Shown: positions 15,579-25,609 of the stretch, one piece after another
Layout: every line of letters starts with the position of its first letter
Position numbering within the stretch: position 1 is the stretch's first letter
NCBI GenBank assembly: GCA_030611205.1
Contig: JAUWQF010000008.1
Span: 1-36,997 of the forward strand
DNA length: 36,997 bases
Source of the DNA: Methanothrix sp.
GTDB lineage: Archaea; Halobacteriota; Methanosarcinia; Methanotrichales; Methanotrichaceae
Direction: 5' to 3'
Notes under the pieces: generated by a model
What the model was told of the DNA's origin: nothing
The model's input: the letters and a program-made list of their open reading frames with translations, nothing else
The model's database searches: none
Program-made: the position numbers and the translations under genes

Positions 15579-18163
15579 GATCCTGTCCTGACGAGGACCG
15601 TGGCATCGCCCACCGAGATCATGTCTACCGCCTGACCGGCAGAGAGGGTCTCGGTCACGATGTCCACCGTCTCCGGTTCCAGCGCCAGGGTATCCTTGCC
15701 CACCGTCACCAGGATCTTACCCTCTTCCCGTTGTCTAGAGACCTCCTGGGGATCCATGGCACAGAGAGCCTCGATGACCTCTCTGCTCTTGTCCTTGAAG
15801 AGGGGGCCGATGAACTTCATCTGGGGCTTGACCTCCACCGCTCTCATCTCCACCTGTGGATCGCCTTTCTTTACCCCTACCGAAGAGTTGGTGGACCCCT
15901 CCAGATCGATGGTCTCCAGGTCCAGTGAGGTGTATACTTCCACCCCGGCCAGAGGCGCGTTCAGGGCCATGCCACGGTCAGACTTATACCGCCTAACCGC
16001 TGCTGAGACCTCTTTTACCAGCTGGCCCGGGAGATGTGGGGGATGCCCCAGGGGTTCTGGCCAGCTTGCGGTATGGACACTGGTCCCGGTGAGGTTCTGG
16101 TGGATCTCTTCGGCTATGAAGGGGACGAAGGGGGCCAGGAGCCTGGCGAGGGTCACTATGGTCGTGTGGAGGGTGGCCTGAGCCGCCTCTTTCTCGGGCC
16201 CCCCGGGCCCGTAGAGCCTGGCTTTGACCAGCTCGATGTAGTTGTCCGCCAGCATATCCCATGCGAAGACCCTGATCGCCCGGAAGGCCTCGTCGAACTG
16301 GAACCGGTCCACAGCGTCGGTCGTCTTCGCAACCAACTCGTCCAGCTCGCCCAGGAGCCACCTGTCGGCCTGGTGGTAGTGGGGTGGAGCGTCGGACCTC
16401 TTGGCATGGGGTGAGGCGAAACGGTACATGCTCCAGAGCTTCTGCAGGAACCTGCCACCGGATATGACGTCTTTCCACCGGAACATCACGTCGTTCCCGG
16501 GACTGCCTCCTATGGCGGCCCACTGCCTGAAAGAGTCTGCCCCGTACAGGGAGATCACCTCCTCAGGGGCGATGAAGTTGTTCAGGGACTTGCTCATCTT
16601 GTGTCCGTCCTCGCCCAGGACCATCCCGTTGACTAAGATGGAGTCCCAGGGCTTGACGCCCACCAGGGCCTGGGACCGGAGGATTGTGTAGAAGGCCCAC
16701 GTCCTGATGATGTCATGACCCTGGGGCCTGAGCTGGCAGGGGTACCGGGGCTGGTGCTCGCTCAGCCATCCGGAGACGTTGAGGGCCGATATGGAGCTGT
16801 CCATCCAGGTATCCAAAACATCTGTCTCCGGCTCGAACTCCGTCGAACCGCAGGGACAGGCAGCCAAGGGCGAGGTCTGGTTGGGGTCGAGGGGCAGCCA
16901 CTCTTCTCTGGCCACCAGCGGTTCACCGCAGCTCTTGCAGTACCAGACAGGTATGGGGGTGGCGAAGATCCTCTGCCGGGAGATGCACCAGTCCCACTCC
17001 ATGGTTCTCGTCCAGTTCTTGAGCCTGATCTCCATATGCTCCGGGACCCACTCGATCTGGGCAGAGGTGTTGATTATATCGTCGGCATCGATCCTCACGA
17101 ACCACTGCCTCTCGGAGAGGATCTCGATGGGGGTCTTGCACCTCCAGCAGAGACCCACGTTCTGGTCCAGGGGTTCCTGCTTGAAGATGATCTTCTCGGA
17201 CGTCATGTCCTCTGTGATCTTCTCCTTGCACTCCTGGATGGAAAGGCCACTGTACTTCCCGGAGATCTCGGTCATCCTTCCTGCTCTGTTGATGGTCTGT
17301 CTCAGGGGCAGATCGTGTTCCACCCACCAGCGGACGTCCTGTTTGTCCCCGAAGGTGCAGATCATGACCACTCCGGTACCGAACTCTGGATCTACCTCTT
17401 CGTCCGCCAGGACCGTTACGTCGTAGTCGAATACGGGCACCCCGACCGAGGTTTTGATGTACTTTTGGTATCGTTCGTCCTCGGGATGGACCGCCACCGC
17501 CACGCAGGCCGAGAGCAGCTCCGGACGGGTGGTGGCTATCTCCAGGTCGCCCAGCGGGGATGCGAAACGCACGTAGTTCAGGGTGGTGGTCCGAGAATCG
17601 TACTCGACCTCGGCGAAGGCTATGGCGGTGCCGCACCGGGGGCACCAGTTTACCGGATGATCCTCCCGGTAGATCATCCCCTTCTCATACATCCGGACGA
17701 AAGAACGCTGGGTTCTGGAGTAGTAATCGGGATGCATGGTGATGTACTCGTTGGACCAGTCTGTGGAGAAGCCCAGCCTGCGCATAGTGGATCTCATCTT
17801 CTCGATATTCCCGGCGGTCAGCTCCTCGCAGAGACGCCTGAACTCCTCCCTGGAAACCTCGTTCTTGGTTATGTGGTAGATCTCCTCTACTTTGACCTCG
17901 GTGGGAAGGCCGTGACAGTCCCAGCCTTGAGGGAACATCACGTTGTAACCCCGCATCCGCTTGTATCTGGCCACGAAGTCGATGTAACACCAGTTGAGGG
18001 CGTTGCCGATGTGGAAGTTTCCCGTAGGGTAGGGGGGTGGCGTATCGATGATGTACTGGGGTTTGTCGGAGTTCCAGTCGAAATAGTAGACGGATTCGTC
18101 CCAGCCGCCTGCCCACTTCTCTTCAACCTTATTGAAATCGTATTCCTTGGAGATCTCACTCAT
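15575..18163 (-). CDS. valS: valyl-tRNA synthetase
   Basis: An 862-residue class I synthetase of the archaeal ValS type, charging tRNA-Val. HIGN at 51-54 (HIGH motif), the editing domain from about 195 to 345 with TTRPE at 211-215, zinc-binding Cys pairs (CPRC at 174-177, CWRC at 339-342, CKSC at 409-412), KMSKS at 522-526, and a helical anticodon-binding domain to the end. First gene of a minus-strand run with cyaB, the presenilin-like protease, a zinc ribbon and trm1. Confidence 0.97.
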   Translation of the reverse strand: MSEISKEYDFNKVEEKWAGGWDESVYYFDWNSDKPQYIIDTPPPYPTGNFHIGNALNWCYIDFVARYKRMRGYNVMFPQGWDCHGLPTEVKVEEIYHITKNEVSREEFRRLCEELTAGNIEKMRSTMRRLGFSTDWSNEYITMHPDYYSRTQRSFVRMYEKGMIYREDHPVNWCPRCGTAIAFAEVEYDSRTTTLNYVRFASPLGDLEIATTRPELLSACVAVAVHPEDERYQKYIKTSVGVPVFDYDVTVLADEEVDPEFGTGVVMICTFGDKQDVRWWVEHDLPLRQTINRAGRMTEISGKYSGLSIQECKEKITEDMTSEKIIFKQEPLDQNVGLCWRCKTPIEILSERQWFVRIDADDIINTSAQIEWVPEHMEIRLKNWTRTMEWDWCISRQRIFATPIPVWYCKSCGEPLVAREEWLPLDPNQTSPLAACPCGSTEFEPETDVLDTWMDSSISALNVSGWLSEHQPRYPCQLRPQGHDIIRTWAFYTILRSQALVGVKPWDSILVNGMVLGEDGHKMSKSLNNFIAPEEVISLYGADSFRQWAAIGGSPGNDVMFRWKDVISGGRFLQKLWSMYRFASPHAKRSDAPPHYHQADRWLLGELDELVAKTTDAVDRFQFDEAFRAIRVFAWDMLADNYIELVKARLYGPGGPEKEAAQATLHTTIVTLARLLAPFVPFIAEEIHQNLTGTSVHTASWPEPLGHPPHLPGQLVKEVSAAVRRYKSDRGMALNAPLAGVEVYTSLDLETIDLEGSTNSSVGVKKGDPQVEMRAVEVKPQMKFIGPLFKDKSREVIEALCAMDPQEVSRQREEGKILVTVGKDTLALEPETVDIVTETLSAGQAVDMISVGDATVLVRTGS

Positions 18164-18210
18164 CGGGATGGCCTCTGTGGTTCTTTTTTATTGTATTTTT
18201 TTGTTGTATG

Positions 18211-18240
18211 TTGTATACAATGTATAACATTGTGTACTCG
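18211..18240 (+). repeat. dispersed two-hairpin element, copy 5 (first half)
   Basis: In the divergent gap between valS and tsr3. Only the first palindrome is well kept: ATACAATGT / ACATTGTGT around ATA. Here the arms carry CAATG/CATTG where copies 1 and 4 have TAATG/CATTA, again a paired change. The second hairpin is not recognisable. Confidence 0.55.
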
Positions 18241-18307
18241 TAGAAAGGATCTGTAGGGGGGTGAAACCCACAACGTTAATAGGATTATCGGTAGATCCCG
18301 TATACCG

Positions 18308-18799
18308 ATGGATCTCTTAATCTATCATGCAAACCAGTGCAACCCCAAGAGGTGTACCGGGAAGAAGCTCGCCCGTTTCGGGCTTGCCAGGACTACCAAG
18401 AGGTGGAACCAGCTCAGGGGTTACCTGGTCCTGAGCCCTTTCTCCGAGAAGGCTCTTTCTCCGGCGGACCGGGGCCTGGGCCGGGGCCTCGCCGTCCTGG
18501 ACTGTAGCTGGGCCCACGCGGAGGAGGTGTTCTCCCGGCTCCGTACCAGGGAGAGGGCCCTGCCTTATCTTGTGGCGGCCAACCCGGTCAACTTCGGGAG
18601 GCCCTTCAAGCTGTCTACGGTGGAGGCCTTCGCCGCCGCCTTGATGATACTGGGCGAGGAGGAGCAGTCCAGAGAGATTTTGAGCAAGTTCTCATGGGGT
18701 TGTGTCTTTCTGGAGCTGAACAGAGAGCCCCTGGAGGAGTATGCTGCGGCGAAGGACAGCGCAGAGGTGGTGAAGATCCAGGGCGAGTATCTATCGTGA
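18308..18799 (+). CDS. tsr3: SSU rRNA aminocarboxypropyltransferase Tsr3 (DUF367)
   Basis: A 163-residue homologue of Tsr3, which adds an aminocarboxypropyl group from SAM to N1-methylpseudouridine in helix 31 of small-subunit rRNA. The family signatures are visible: the N-terminal [20 protein letters not shown] in the middle and [12 protein letters not shown], followed by [10 protein letters not shown]. Normal archaeal length. Divergent from valS, and followed by a secreted-protein gene with its own promoter. Confidence 0.93.
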   Translation: MDLLIYHANQCNPKRCTGKKLARFGLARTTKRWNQLRGYLVLSPFSEKALSPADRGLGRGLAVLDCSWAHAEEVFSRLRTRERALPYLVAANPVNFGRPFKLSTVEAFAAALMILGEEEQSREILSKFSWGCVFLELNREPLEEYAAAKDSAEVVKIQGEYLS

Positions 18800-18892
18800 C
18801 GATACTTTGGCCCCCGCCCGGTGCGGGAACTCCCAGAACCCGAAATCTTTAAGTCCCGGCCGGTCCTTATTCATCTGGGGAGTTTGATTCGT

Positions 18893-20002
18893 TTGAACCT
18901 GAAACGATTATGTTTATTATGCGTCTTAATGGGGGTTGGCTTGATGGCGGTCTCCTCTGCGGTGGAACCCGATCAGACCCAGACCGCGCCGAAGCCCGAT
19001 TGGCTCAATCCTTATTACGCCGATAGGCCTGAATGGGACCCCTTCGGCCCGGGCCAAGAGGCCACCTACGCGCCCGATAGGCCGAGCTGGGATCCCTATG
19101 CGCCTCATGGAGGCGGTACACCCGGTCTCGTCTCTGCGAGCCCCACTGGTCTCGTCATCCGCGACGATGTGCTCAGATACAACAAGCTCTATCTCCAGTC
19201 AGGCGGCTCGCTCATCACTTCGGGTACTGTGAACCTCGGTGAGCCTTATACCCTCTGGCTTCACGTCGGCAACTGGGGCAGCTTCGTCCTCTACGACAGG
19301 GGCAGGGAGCTCCTTTCTCAGGACTTTATATATCCCGGCTGGTACAGGGTCGACAGATACGCCGAGATCCTGGTATCTCACCAGTACGTCTTCAACGTCA
19401 CCGGCCTGAGCAACGAGGTCTCGGTTTCTATCAACCCTGCAGGTTACCCCACCACCTCCAGTCTGGTCGGCAGAGTGGTCGACCAGTACGGGAGCGGCAT
19501 ACCCGGAGCCACGGTGCAGATATCCAGCAGCGAAGGTGGCTCTTTTGGCACCAACGCCAACAATCTTGGTTATTATGGGATGGACCTCCCTTCGGGGGTA
19601 TATTCTATGACCGCAGAGCTTAGTGGATATCGGTTTGTCCCTGCCACGGCCAGGGTATGGAGCGGGACGGTATCTGTGGCGGGGAAGATCGTGGGCTATC
19701 CTCTCTATGGGACCGATCCTTTCGCCGCCCGGATGGGGTGGCTGGAGGGAAAGGTGGTCGATAAGAACGGTATAGGCATACCCGGCGCGCGGGTCAGATC
19801 AGATGACGGGTCTTCTGTTGTCACAGACGCTTCGGGAGGATACATAATGACCCTCAATCCCGGCTGGCACACCATCAATGCCGAGGCAGAAGGTCTCCTC
19901 TTCCGATCGATCAACGTCCATATCGTCTCGGGTCGGGTCACCCAGCTGGATCTAAAGGGCAGAGAGATACTCGTCCTGGGAAGCGGATATGGTAATCGCT
20001 AG
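18893..20002 (+). CDS. secreted protein with two carboxypeptidase-regulatory-like domains
   Basis: About 369 residues. It has an N-terminal signal peptide (KRLCLLCVLMGVGLM, then AVSSA), then a proline/aromatic stretch with a motif repeated twice (DRPEWDPF and DRPSWDPY), a region without recognised domain, and two carboxypeptidase-regulatory-like beta domains, each starting GRVVD or GKVVD with IPGA. Such domains mediate surface binding or stability. Start uncertain: TTG 18893 is preferred (GGGGAG ten bases upstream, TATA-like TTTAAG near 18848); TTG 18884 or an upstream GTG 18821 are alternatives. No anchor is seen at the C-terminus. Function unknown. Confidence 0.75.
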   Translation: MNLKRLCLLCVLMGVGLMAVSSAVEPDQTQTAPKPDWLNPYYADRPEWDPFGPGQEATYAPDRPSWDPYAPHGGGTPGLVSASPTGLVIRDDVLRYNKLYLQSGGSLITSGTVNLGEPYTLWLHVGNWGSFVLYDRGRELLSQDFIYPGWYRVDRYAEILVSHQYVFNVTGLSNEVSVSINPAGYPTTSSLVGRVVDQYGSGIPGATVQISSSEGGSFGTNANNLGYYGMDLPSGVYSMTAELSGYRFVPATARVWSGTVSVAGKIVGYPLYGTDPFAARMGWLEGKVVDKNGIGIPGARVRSDDGSSVVTDASGGYIMTLNPGWHTINAEAEGLLFRSINVHIVSGRVTQLDLKGREILVLGSGYGNR

Positions 20003-20062
20003 AACGGTGAGAAAACTAAAAAAGAAAGATAGGACTAATAATTAATGGAATATTTCATTGGT

Positions 20063-20313
20063 TTAATAACAGTAGCATGATTCTTTGTAGCGGTAATTGT
20101 CTTTTACTGATGGGACAAAGAACGGTCGCGTAGGTGGGTTATTGAAACCTCTACCACATGCGCGACAGACAATAGTTCTGCACCCTATCGTTCTTCATGT
20201 CGTATGTGCCATTACCGACTACATTTTCCTTTACCCGCAATTCCGTACAACTTGCAATCCTCGTCAGGACATGCAGCATCATTGAATCTTGGTTTTGGAC
20301 CTTTTTCGACACA
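20063..20313 (-). pseudogene. decayed transposase N-terminus (zinc ribbon)
   Basis: Read on the minus strand across a frame change, the pieces match the N-terminal zinc ribbon of IS-type transposases: ACPDEDCKLYGIAGKG in one frame, NGTYDMKNDRV in a second, and VCRACGRGFNN in a third, with a stop at 20063-20065. No DDE catalytic part follows. The pattern C-x4-C ... C-x2-CGR-x-F is typical; the IS family cannot be fixed. It lies at the left side of the AT-rich island. Confidence 0.55.
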
Positions 20314-20480
20314 TTTTGCTACATCTACAATGAGATAGGACAGAACAGTATTTAATATCAACTCGTTGCAAGTGCGCCACCCACATTGCCACCTTATGTC
20401 AGTCAAGCCTCGCTAGATGTGCTACTCAAAGTTCTTGGCATATCACGATTATCCTCTTAACCAATGACCAATAGATATCT

Positions 20481-20491
20481 TTTTATATAAA
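20481..20491 (+). promoter_or_regulatory. TATA box of the FRG gene
   Basis: TTTTATATAAA centred about 26 bases before GTG 20512, which places the transcript start at the start codon: a leaderless message is likely, and no Shine-Dalgarno is present. Confidence 0.6.
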
Positions 20492-20511
20492 GTATTACAA
20501 CCTGTATAAAT

Positions 20512-21321
20512 GTGAGCGATATCCAGATTGAAACGGTTGCACAAGGAGTAGAATATGCAAATAAAAACCGGTCGACTAAAAACCAGTTGATGTGGTTTAG
20601 AGGCCATAGTAAAATAATACCAGGTGAACTAACACCCCGCATATTTAGGGATGATATATGTCAGAGTGAAGAGGTAGAATTCGTATTTACAGAAGAATTT
20701 AGGCGACGCGCACCAACAATATTAACAGGAGTACTAAAAAGAGATGACTACTTATCATGGCTTGTGCTTATGCAACACCATGGATGCCCTACTCGATTAT
20801 TAGACTGGACGAAGAATTTTCTTATAGCCTTATACTTTGTAGTCAGCGACAAACCTGACTGTGATGGAGAATTATGGGCAATGGATCCATCTGAATTAAA
20901 TGAGATTCACAAGTCCCAAGATTTGAAAGGTGTTGCGACTATTGACAACTGTTTTGTAAAATATTTGGTTACACAGCCAATGTATAGAAGTAATGACGAA
21001 CATCAAGATAAACTTAAAAAGAGATATCGGATAACTGACCCTCTTAAATATCCTGTAGCGTTTCAGGCACCATTGACTTTTGGCAGAATGAATTCACAAT
21101 GTAGTATGTTTACCATTCATCCTAAACCACAAAAAGATTATACAATTCCGGAAAAAATGAATGGTGAGGATTTAGTAAGGTATATCATTCGTTCTGAAAA
21201 TAAGAAGAGCATTCGGAAGGATTTGTATTTTTTAGGTATTGGGAGACAAGCCTTATTTCAGGATCTCGATTCACTTTCTCAGGACTTATTATACGAAGTA
21301 AACCATGTTCGCGGTTTTTAG
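20512..21321 (+). CDS. FRG-domain protein
   Basis: A 269-residue protein with the FRG domain (PF08867-type): WFRGH at 28-32 and QHHGCPTRLLDWT at 88-100, then LIALYF. The family is often found in mobile elements, defence islands and toxin-like genes, but its biochemical activity is not established. Base composition is clearly more AT-rich than the neighbouring housekeeping genes, with codons such as ATA and TTA frequent, a sign of transfer. The start is GTG 20512, leaderless. It converges with the dprA-like gene, so it is not in the same transcript as the helicase fusion, but it sits in the same island. Confidence 0.85.
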   Translation: MSDIQIETVAQGVEYANKNRSTKNQLMWFRGHSKIIPGELTPRIFRDDICQSEEVEFVFTEEFRRRAPTILTGVLKRDDYLSWLVLMQHHGCPTRLLDWTKNFLIALYFVVSDKPDCDGELWAMDPSELNEIHKSQDLKGVATIDNCFVKYLVTQPMYRSNDEHQDKLKKRYRITDPLKYPVAFQAPLTFGRMNSQCSMFTIHPKPQKDYTIPEKMNGEDLVRYIIRSENKKSIRKDLYFLGIGRQALFQDLDSLSQDLLYEVNHVRGF

Positions 21322-21466
21322 TTTGATTGGGGAATCACTATCAGGAAAAAATATTCCTGTGGCAAAGCCCGACATGCGGAATGTAGGCGTTCAAATTAGG
21401 TGGAGGCTCCCTTCGATACCTTTCGGATTGGGAGTTGAAGAACCTAGATTCGTTTGCCAGAACTCT

Positions 21467-22513
21467 TCAATTGCTTCCGGTCCAGTGATGCAGTGTCGAT
21501 TGGCGGTGAGCTGTATCAACATCCGTTTCCTTCGTGCTCAGCATGCTCAAATCGCCATGGGTGTCACCATAGCTGCTGAGCAGCTTTCCAAATGCATCTG
21601 CATCTGTCAGCTGCTTCCTGTTGAACTTCATGCCACCACACTTAATTAACTGGTAGTTTCCCACGGGAACATTATCGTCATCGCGTACAAAGAGCGGAAC
21701 CCACTTGTGCTTTAAGTTCTCAACCGCCCCAGCCCAGGTGCCCCCTTTCTTGAAAGCTGAGCTTATAACCAAACCCCAGTCACTCAAACAATATACGTAC
21801 TTGTTGCGGCCCATGGCATTGCCAACATTGAAGGCAGCATTTGGGTCATAAGGGGATGCCAACACTAGGTCTCCGGCACGCAAAGCCTCACGATATTTAC
21901 CAGAGACTGCAACTCTGGCCAGACTGCCTGCCAGCACGCAAACAACGCACCCGCCTTCGCTCAATGCAGCAAACATCGCTTCGCTGTCCACGCCTCGTGC
22001 CCCACCGGAGATGACTTGTAAACCTTGCTGGGCACATAAGCTGGCAACCATGTGCGTTACTGCAATTCCCTCGTCGTCGACATCACGAGAGCCGACAACG
22101 GCCAATCCACCACTGGAAAGTAATGTTTGGTTCCCTGCACCGTAGATCAGCGGAGGTGCCAACCTGCCCAGCCGATCTTTCCAACGCTGTGGGTAACCCT
22201 CGTCGCTCAGGCTCAGTACCCACAGCCCTTTATTGGTCCAAGTCTCGACGATGAGTGCAAGGGCTCCACCGCGAGCAAGTAGAGCACATAAGCGTTCGGG
22301 ATCTATTCGGCTGCCTTTTAATCCAGACAGTATGCTAGCGTCGAGTGGCCCTAATAGGTCTGCTGGTTGGAGACTTTGGTGTTGCAACCATTGGGCAACA
22401 TTATAATACTCTACAGGCGTCAAAGGCTGCGGATAGGCCTGTCGGTTCTGCCCCAGGTTGCCACAAAGCAAGAGGATAACCTGTGTATCTTCACTCAATA
22501 TGTGACTGGTCAT
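21467..22513 (-). CDS. DprA/Smf-like DNA-processing protein
   Basis: A 348-residue protein with the DprA Rossmann-type domain: LAVVGSRD (137-144), ISGGARGVDSEAM (168-180) and GGCVVCVLAG (187-196), the known DprA signature. An N-terminal helical part of about 100 residues precedes it, and a C-terminal extension of unknown type follows. Classical DprA binds single-stranded DNA and loads RecA in transformation. ATG 22513 overlaps the stop of the preceding gene by one base (TGATG) with GGAGGATAT before it, so it is translated by coupling with the radical SAM-RecQ-PRTase fusion; the two products probably act together. Confidence 0.9.
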   Translation of the reverse strand: MTSHILSEDTQVILLLCGNLGQNRQAYPQPLTPVEYYNVAQWLQHQSLQPADLLGPLDASILSGLKGSRIDPERLCALLARGGALALIVETWTNKGLWVLSLSDEGYPQRWKDRLGRLAPPLIYGAGNQTLLSSGGLAVVGSRDVDDEGIAVTHMVASLCAQQGLQVISGGARGVDSEAMFAALSEGGCVVCVLAGSLARVAVSGKYREALRAGDLVLASPYDPNAAFNVGNAMGRNKYVYCLSDWGLVISSAFKKGGTWAGAVENLKHKWVPLFVRDDDNVPVGNYQLIKCGGMKFNRKQLTDADAFGKLLSSYGDTHGDLSMLSTKETDVDTAHRQSTLHHWTGSN

Positions 22514-25419
22514 CAATATCCTCCCAAACTCGTATCAGCCAGCGCCAGCGGGAAGACTGCTCCACTACCAGCTGATCGCAAAAGTGCTGCGATCACCGTG
22601 AACGTCCACCGCGAGTCAACCACGTCGTCAATCAGCAGAACAGGGGCACGACGTGTAAGATTATGATCGACCTCAAACGCGCCTGCTATGTTCCGTGCCT
22701 GGCAATAGCTGTTTCTCATCAGCTTCTGAGGTTCTGTCGCACGGATCTTATATATACATTCGACATAGGGAAGACCAAGAGACGTCGCCAACCGCTGCGC
22801 CAAATCAGGAACGAGTATGGGTTTGTTCAGCGAAGGAACACAGGTTACCCACTCAGGCGCAGGAGTTGGTTGCCAGCGCTTCTTAGTCATCTCTGTCGCA
22901 GAATTAACGAGAACGTCATCGAAATGACCCGCCGACTTACCAGCTTTTACCAGATTACCCCAGCCAGCATCGTTCCAAAATGAGAGCACTCGTCCTTCTT
23001 CGGCCCGAAGTGGAATTGGGATACTCCCCTGCCAATCGTATTGCGCAAGTGCATTACTTGGCCAAAAGTAGCACGGTTTGATAGGATGCTCATTGCGATG
23101 GCGCAGGAACTGTGCTGCTTGATTAGCAAGTTCATTAGAACAAGTTTCCGGTAGCAGCGCCCTTCCTACGCAGAATGTGCAGCAGCCACATGGAATTGGT
23201 TTTGGGTCGTCTAGCTCTTCTTGCAGAAAGGCCATTAGACAAGTGGTGTTTTGCATATAAGCTTGCATTCGGTCTTGCTCATAGTGACGAATGGCAGTTA
23301 ATCGTTTAATCTTAGCTCGATCTGGCACGTAATTCACGGCAGTGGCATACCAACGTGGTCCATCTTTGGCTACTGGAGACGGTGTTTCCACTGCCAGGAG
23401 CTTCAAAACTTTCTTAATCTGTCCTCTGCTTAGGTTAACATGTTGCTCGATCATATTAACTGTGAGTCCATCTTCTGCTTGTTCCAGCGCTTTTAGTACT
23501 TGGCTGGTATGAGCTTCCGGTGGGAACGCCGTGTTTATAAAATACTCAATGATCTCTTGGTCTTCATCACCAGTTAACATGATACCATAAGCCTGGTCGA
23601 TCGCTCGACCAGCACGCCCTACTTGCTGATAGTAATGAACTACCGAGCCGGGTCGCTGAAAATGAATCACGAAGCCCATATCTGGCTTGTCAAAGCCCAT
23701 CCCCAACGAGGTCGTCGCTACTAACACCTTAACCCGATTTTTCAGCAGCTTTAGTTCCAATTCTTTACGCCGAGAAGTATCCATACGTCCATGATAGGGG
23801 TGAGCGTCGATCCCCTGTAGTTGCAGCCATTGTGAAATTACCTCTGTATCCTTTATGGTAAGGGCATAAACAATTCCGCTGCCAGGCAACCGTGGTAGCT
23901 GCTCAGCTAGCCAGGCCATTCTATCCGCTTGATCGGGTAGCTTGATATTTTGCAGTCGCAGGCTCTCACGCGCTAGCGGTCCCCGAACCACGTGCAGATC
24001 AGTACCAAGCTGGTTCTTAATATCTTCCACAACACGATTGTTCGCCGTTGCCGTGGTAGCAAGAACGGGAATGTTCTTTGGGAGCGCCTGAAGGATGCGG
24101 ACTATGCGGCGGTAGTCTGGGCGGAAATCGTGTCCCCAGTCAGAGATACAGTGAGCCTCGTCCACAACAAACAGTCCGATCTTGCTAGCGACGGGCTTTA
24201 GCATCTGCTCACGAAACTCGTCATTTGCCAGACGCTCGGGTGAGACGAGCAGAATATCAACTTGGTCATTACGCAGTTGCTCTTTTACTTGTTGCCACTC
24301 ATTTCGATTGCTTGAGTTTATCGAGCTGGCACGCAGTCCTAGTCGCTCTGCTGCCCGTATCTGGTCGCGCATCAACGAAAGCAAAGGTGAAATCAGCAAC
24401 GTTGGACCTGCACCACGCTCACGGAGCATACGAGTGGCGAGGAAATAAACTAAACTTTTTCCCCATCCTGTGCACTGGACCACAAGCATTCTGGTCCTCT
24501 CTTGGACCAGTTGTTCGACTGTCTCCCATTGCCCATCACGAAAATTGACAGTTGGATCGTTTAGTGCTTTCCGGAGGAACCTCAAGCCTTTCTGATATTG
24601 AGTGGGCTCGGTCGTTGATTCATTTGATACTTCAATTTTATCCGAGAACTTTGTTTCTCGCTTTCTTGAAGTAACAATTTTTGCTAAGTCCCACTTAACT
24701 TGGTATTCGAGCCCCAAACACTTGCACAGCTCTTCTGCTTCCGTTCGGAATCTTACCCAGTCGATCTCTGCCTCTAGTCTTTGAACATCTGACGGATAAT
24801 ACGGATTGCCAAATGTAGTCAGCTTTCCGATAAAAGCGAAGTCGACAAAACCTGCCACTGCCTCAATAAGTCTCAATGTCTGAGCGGGATCTAGTACGGG
24901 TTCGAAGGAGACATAAGTTGAAATACCCCAATATTCCTTTGCCCAAAGAAGAGCTTTAATTCGTTCGGATGGCGGAGAAGCACCCGGTTCCCATTTGATT
25001 GAATCAACCTCGTTATCACAGGTTAATGTCACACCAAACCAGTCATCAACAGAAAATAAATCAAAATCCCTCATCGCATCTGGGCCGTTCTTCGTCTGGA
25101 TCTGAAAATGACCACCACTGGCGTTGATGGACTGTAAAATATCTCTGGTCCTCGAAGTATCCCAGCCGGTTGGATAAGGATCACACATAACGCAAAGATG
25201 GATTGGATATGGAATATTGTAGTGCTCCAGATCATAACGGATGTTATCGGGTGATGCCTTCTTTACGATGCCACGGTTTGTTTTAAAAGCATGTCTGGAT
25301 TGTCTAAGGTAAGTGGGAACGAAACAGTATCGGCAACCATGTGGACAACCATGATAAATATTCAAAGAGTGATGGCTATATTCGCTGGCGGTACCTTTTG
25401 ATAGCGTGATTGCTTTCAT
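22513..25419 (-). CDS. radical SAM (SPL-like) - RecQ helicase - phosphoribosyltransferase fusion
   Basis: A 968-residue three-part protein. Residues 1-265 are a spore-photoproduct-lyase-type radical SAM domain with CPHGCRYC (Cys25, 29, 32). Residues about 275-605 are a RecQ-family superfamily 2 helicase: TGWGKS (317-322), DEAHCISDWGHDFRPD (420-435), ATTATAN, and VGRAGR (600-605). Then come a RecQ-type zinc site (CGCCTFC at about 744-750) and a winged-helix-like part. From about 865 to the end is a ComF-like phosphoribosyltransferase, with LLIDDVVDSRWTFT at 928-941 as the PRPP loop. All key motifs are intact. ATG 25419 follows GGTGAT; a TTG five codons earlier is less likely. Coupled to dprA. 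Confidence 0.9.
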   Translation of the reverse strand: MKAITLSKGTASEYSHHSLNIYHGCPHGCRYCFVPTYLRQSRHAFKTNRGIVKKASPDNIRYDLEHYNIPYPIHLCVMCDPYPTGWDTSRTRDILQSINASGGHFQIQTKNGPDAMRDFDLFSVDDWFGVTLTCDNEVDSIKWEPGASPPSERIKALLWAKEYWGISTYVSFEPVLDPAQTLRLIEAVAGFVDFAFIGKLTTFGNPYYPSDVQRLEAEIDWVRFRTEAEELCKCLGLEYQVKWDLAKIVTSRKRETKFSDKIEVSNESTTEPTQYQKGLRFLRKALNDPTVNFRDGQWETVEQLVQERTRMLVVQCTGWGKSLVYFLATRMLRERGAGPTLLISPLLSLMRDQIRAAERLGLRASSINSSNRNEWQQVKEQLRNDQVDILLVSPERLANDEFREQMLKPVASKIGLFVVDEAHCISDWGHDFRPDYRRIVRILQALPKNIPVLATTATANNRVVEDIKNQLGTDLHVVRGPLARESLRLQNIKLPDQADRMAWLAEQLPRLPGSGIVYALTIKDTEVISQWLQLQGIDAHPYHGRMDTSRRKELELKLLKNRVKVLVATTSLGMGFDKPDMGFVIHFQRPGSVVHYYQQVGRAGRAIDQAYGIMLTGDEDQEIIEYFINTAFPPEAHTSQVLKALEQAEDGLTVNMIEQHVNLSRGQIKKVLKLLAVETPSPVAKDGPRWYATAVNYVPDRAKIKRLTAIRHYEQDRMQAYMQNTTCLMAFLQEELDDPKPIPCGCCTFCVGRALLPETCSNELANQAAQFLRHRNEHPIKPCYFWPSNALAQYDWQGSIPIPLRAEEGRVLSFWNDAGWGNLVKAGKSAGHFDDVLVNSATEMTKKRWQPTPAPEWVTCVPSLNKPILVPDLAQRLATSLGLPYVECIYKIRATEPQKLMRNSYCQARNIAGAFEVDHNLTRRAPVLLIDDVVDSRWTFTVIAALLRSAGSGAVFPLALADTSLGGY

Positions 25420-25609
25420 TGTATTATCACCCAACAGCCACCACCATATGATTCAGCCCAATCACCGGCTCTCCGACGCGAAGCGCATGCGGAGCATCTG
25501 CGATAGCCCCGCGCCCAGAGTCGTCCAAGGTTGAACTTGACGACGAATAATATGGGGCCGGATAGTTACGGCAAAGAAAAACTAAAAATATGACAGCCTG
25601 TCGGATCGT

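Noticed and set aside
16715-18256. 513-codon open frame on the plus strand
   Set aside because: It lies opposite valS, has no recognisable domain and is a shadow of the GC-rich synthetase gene.
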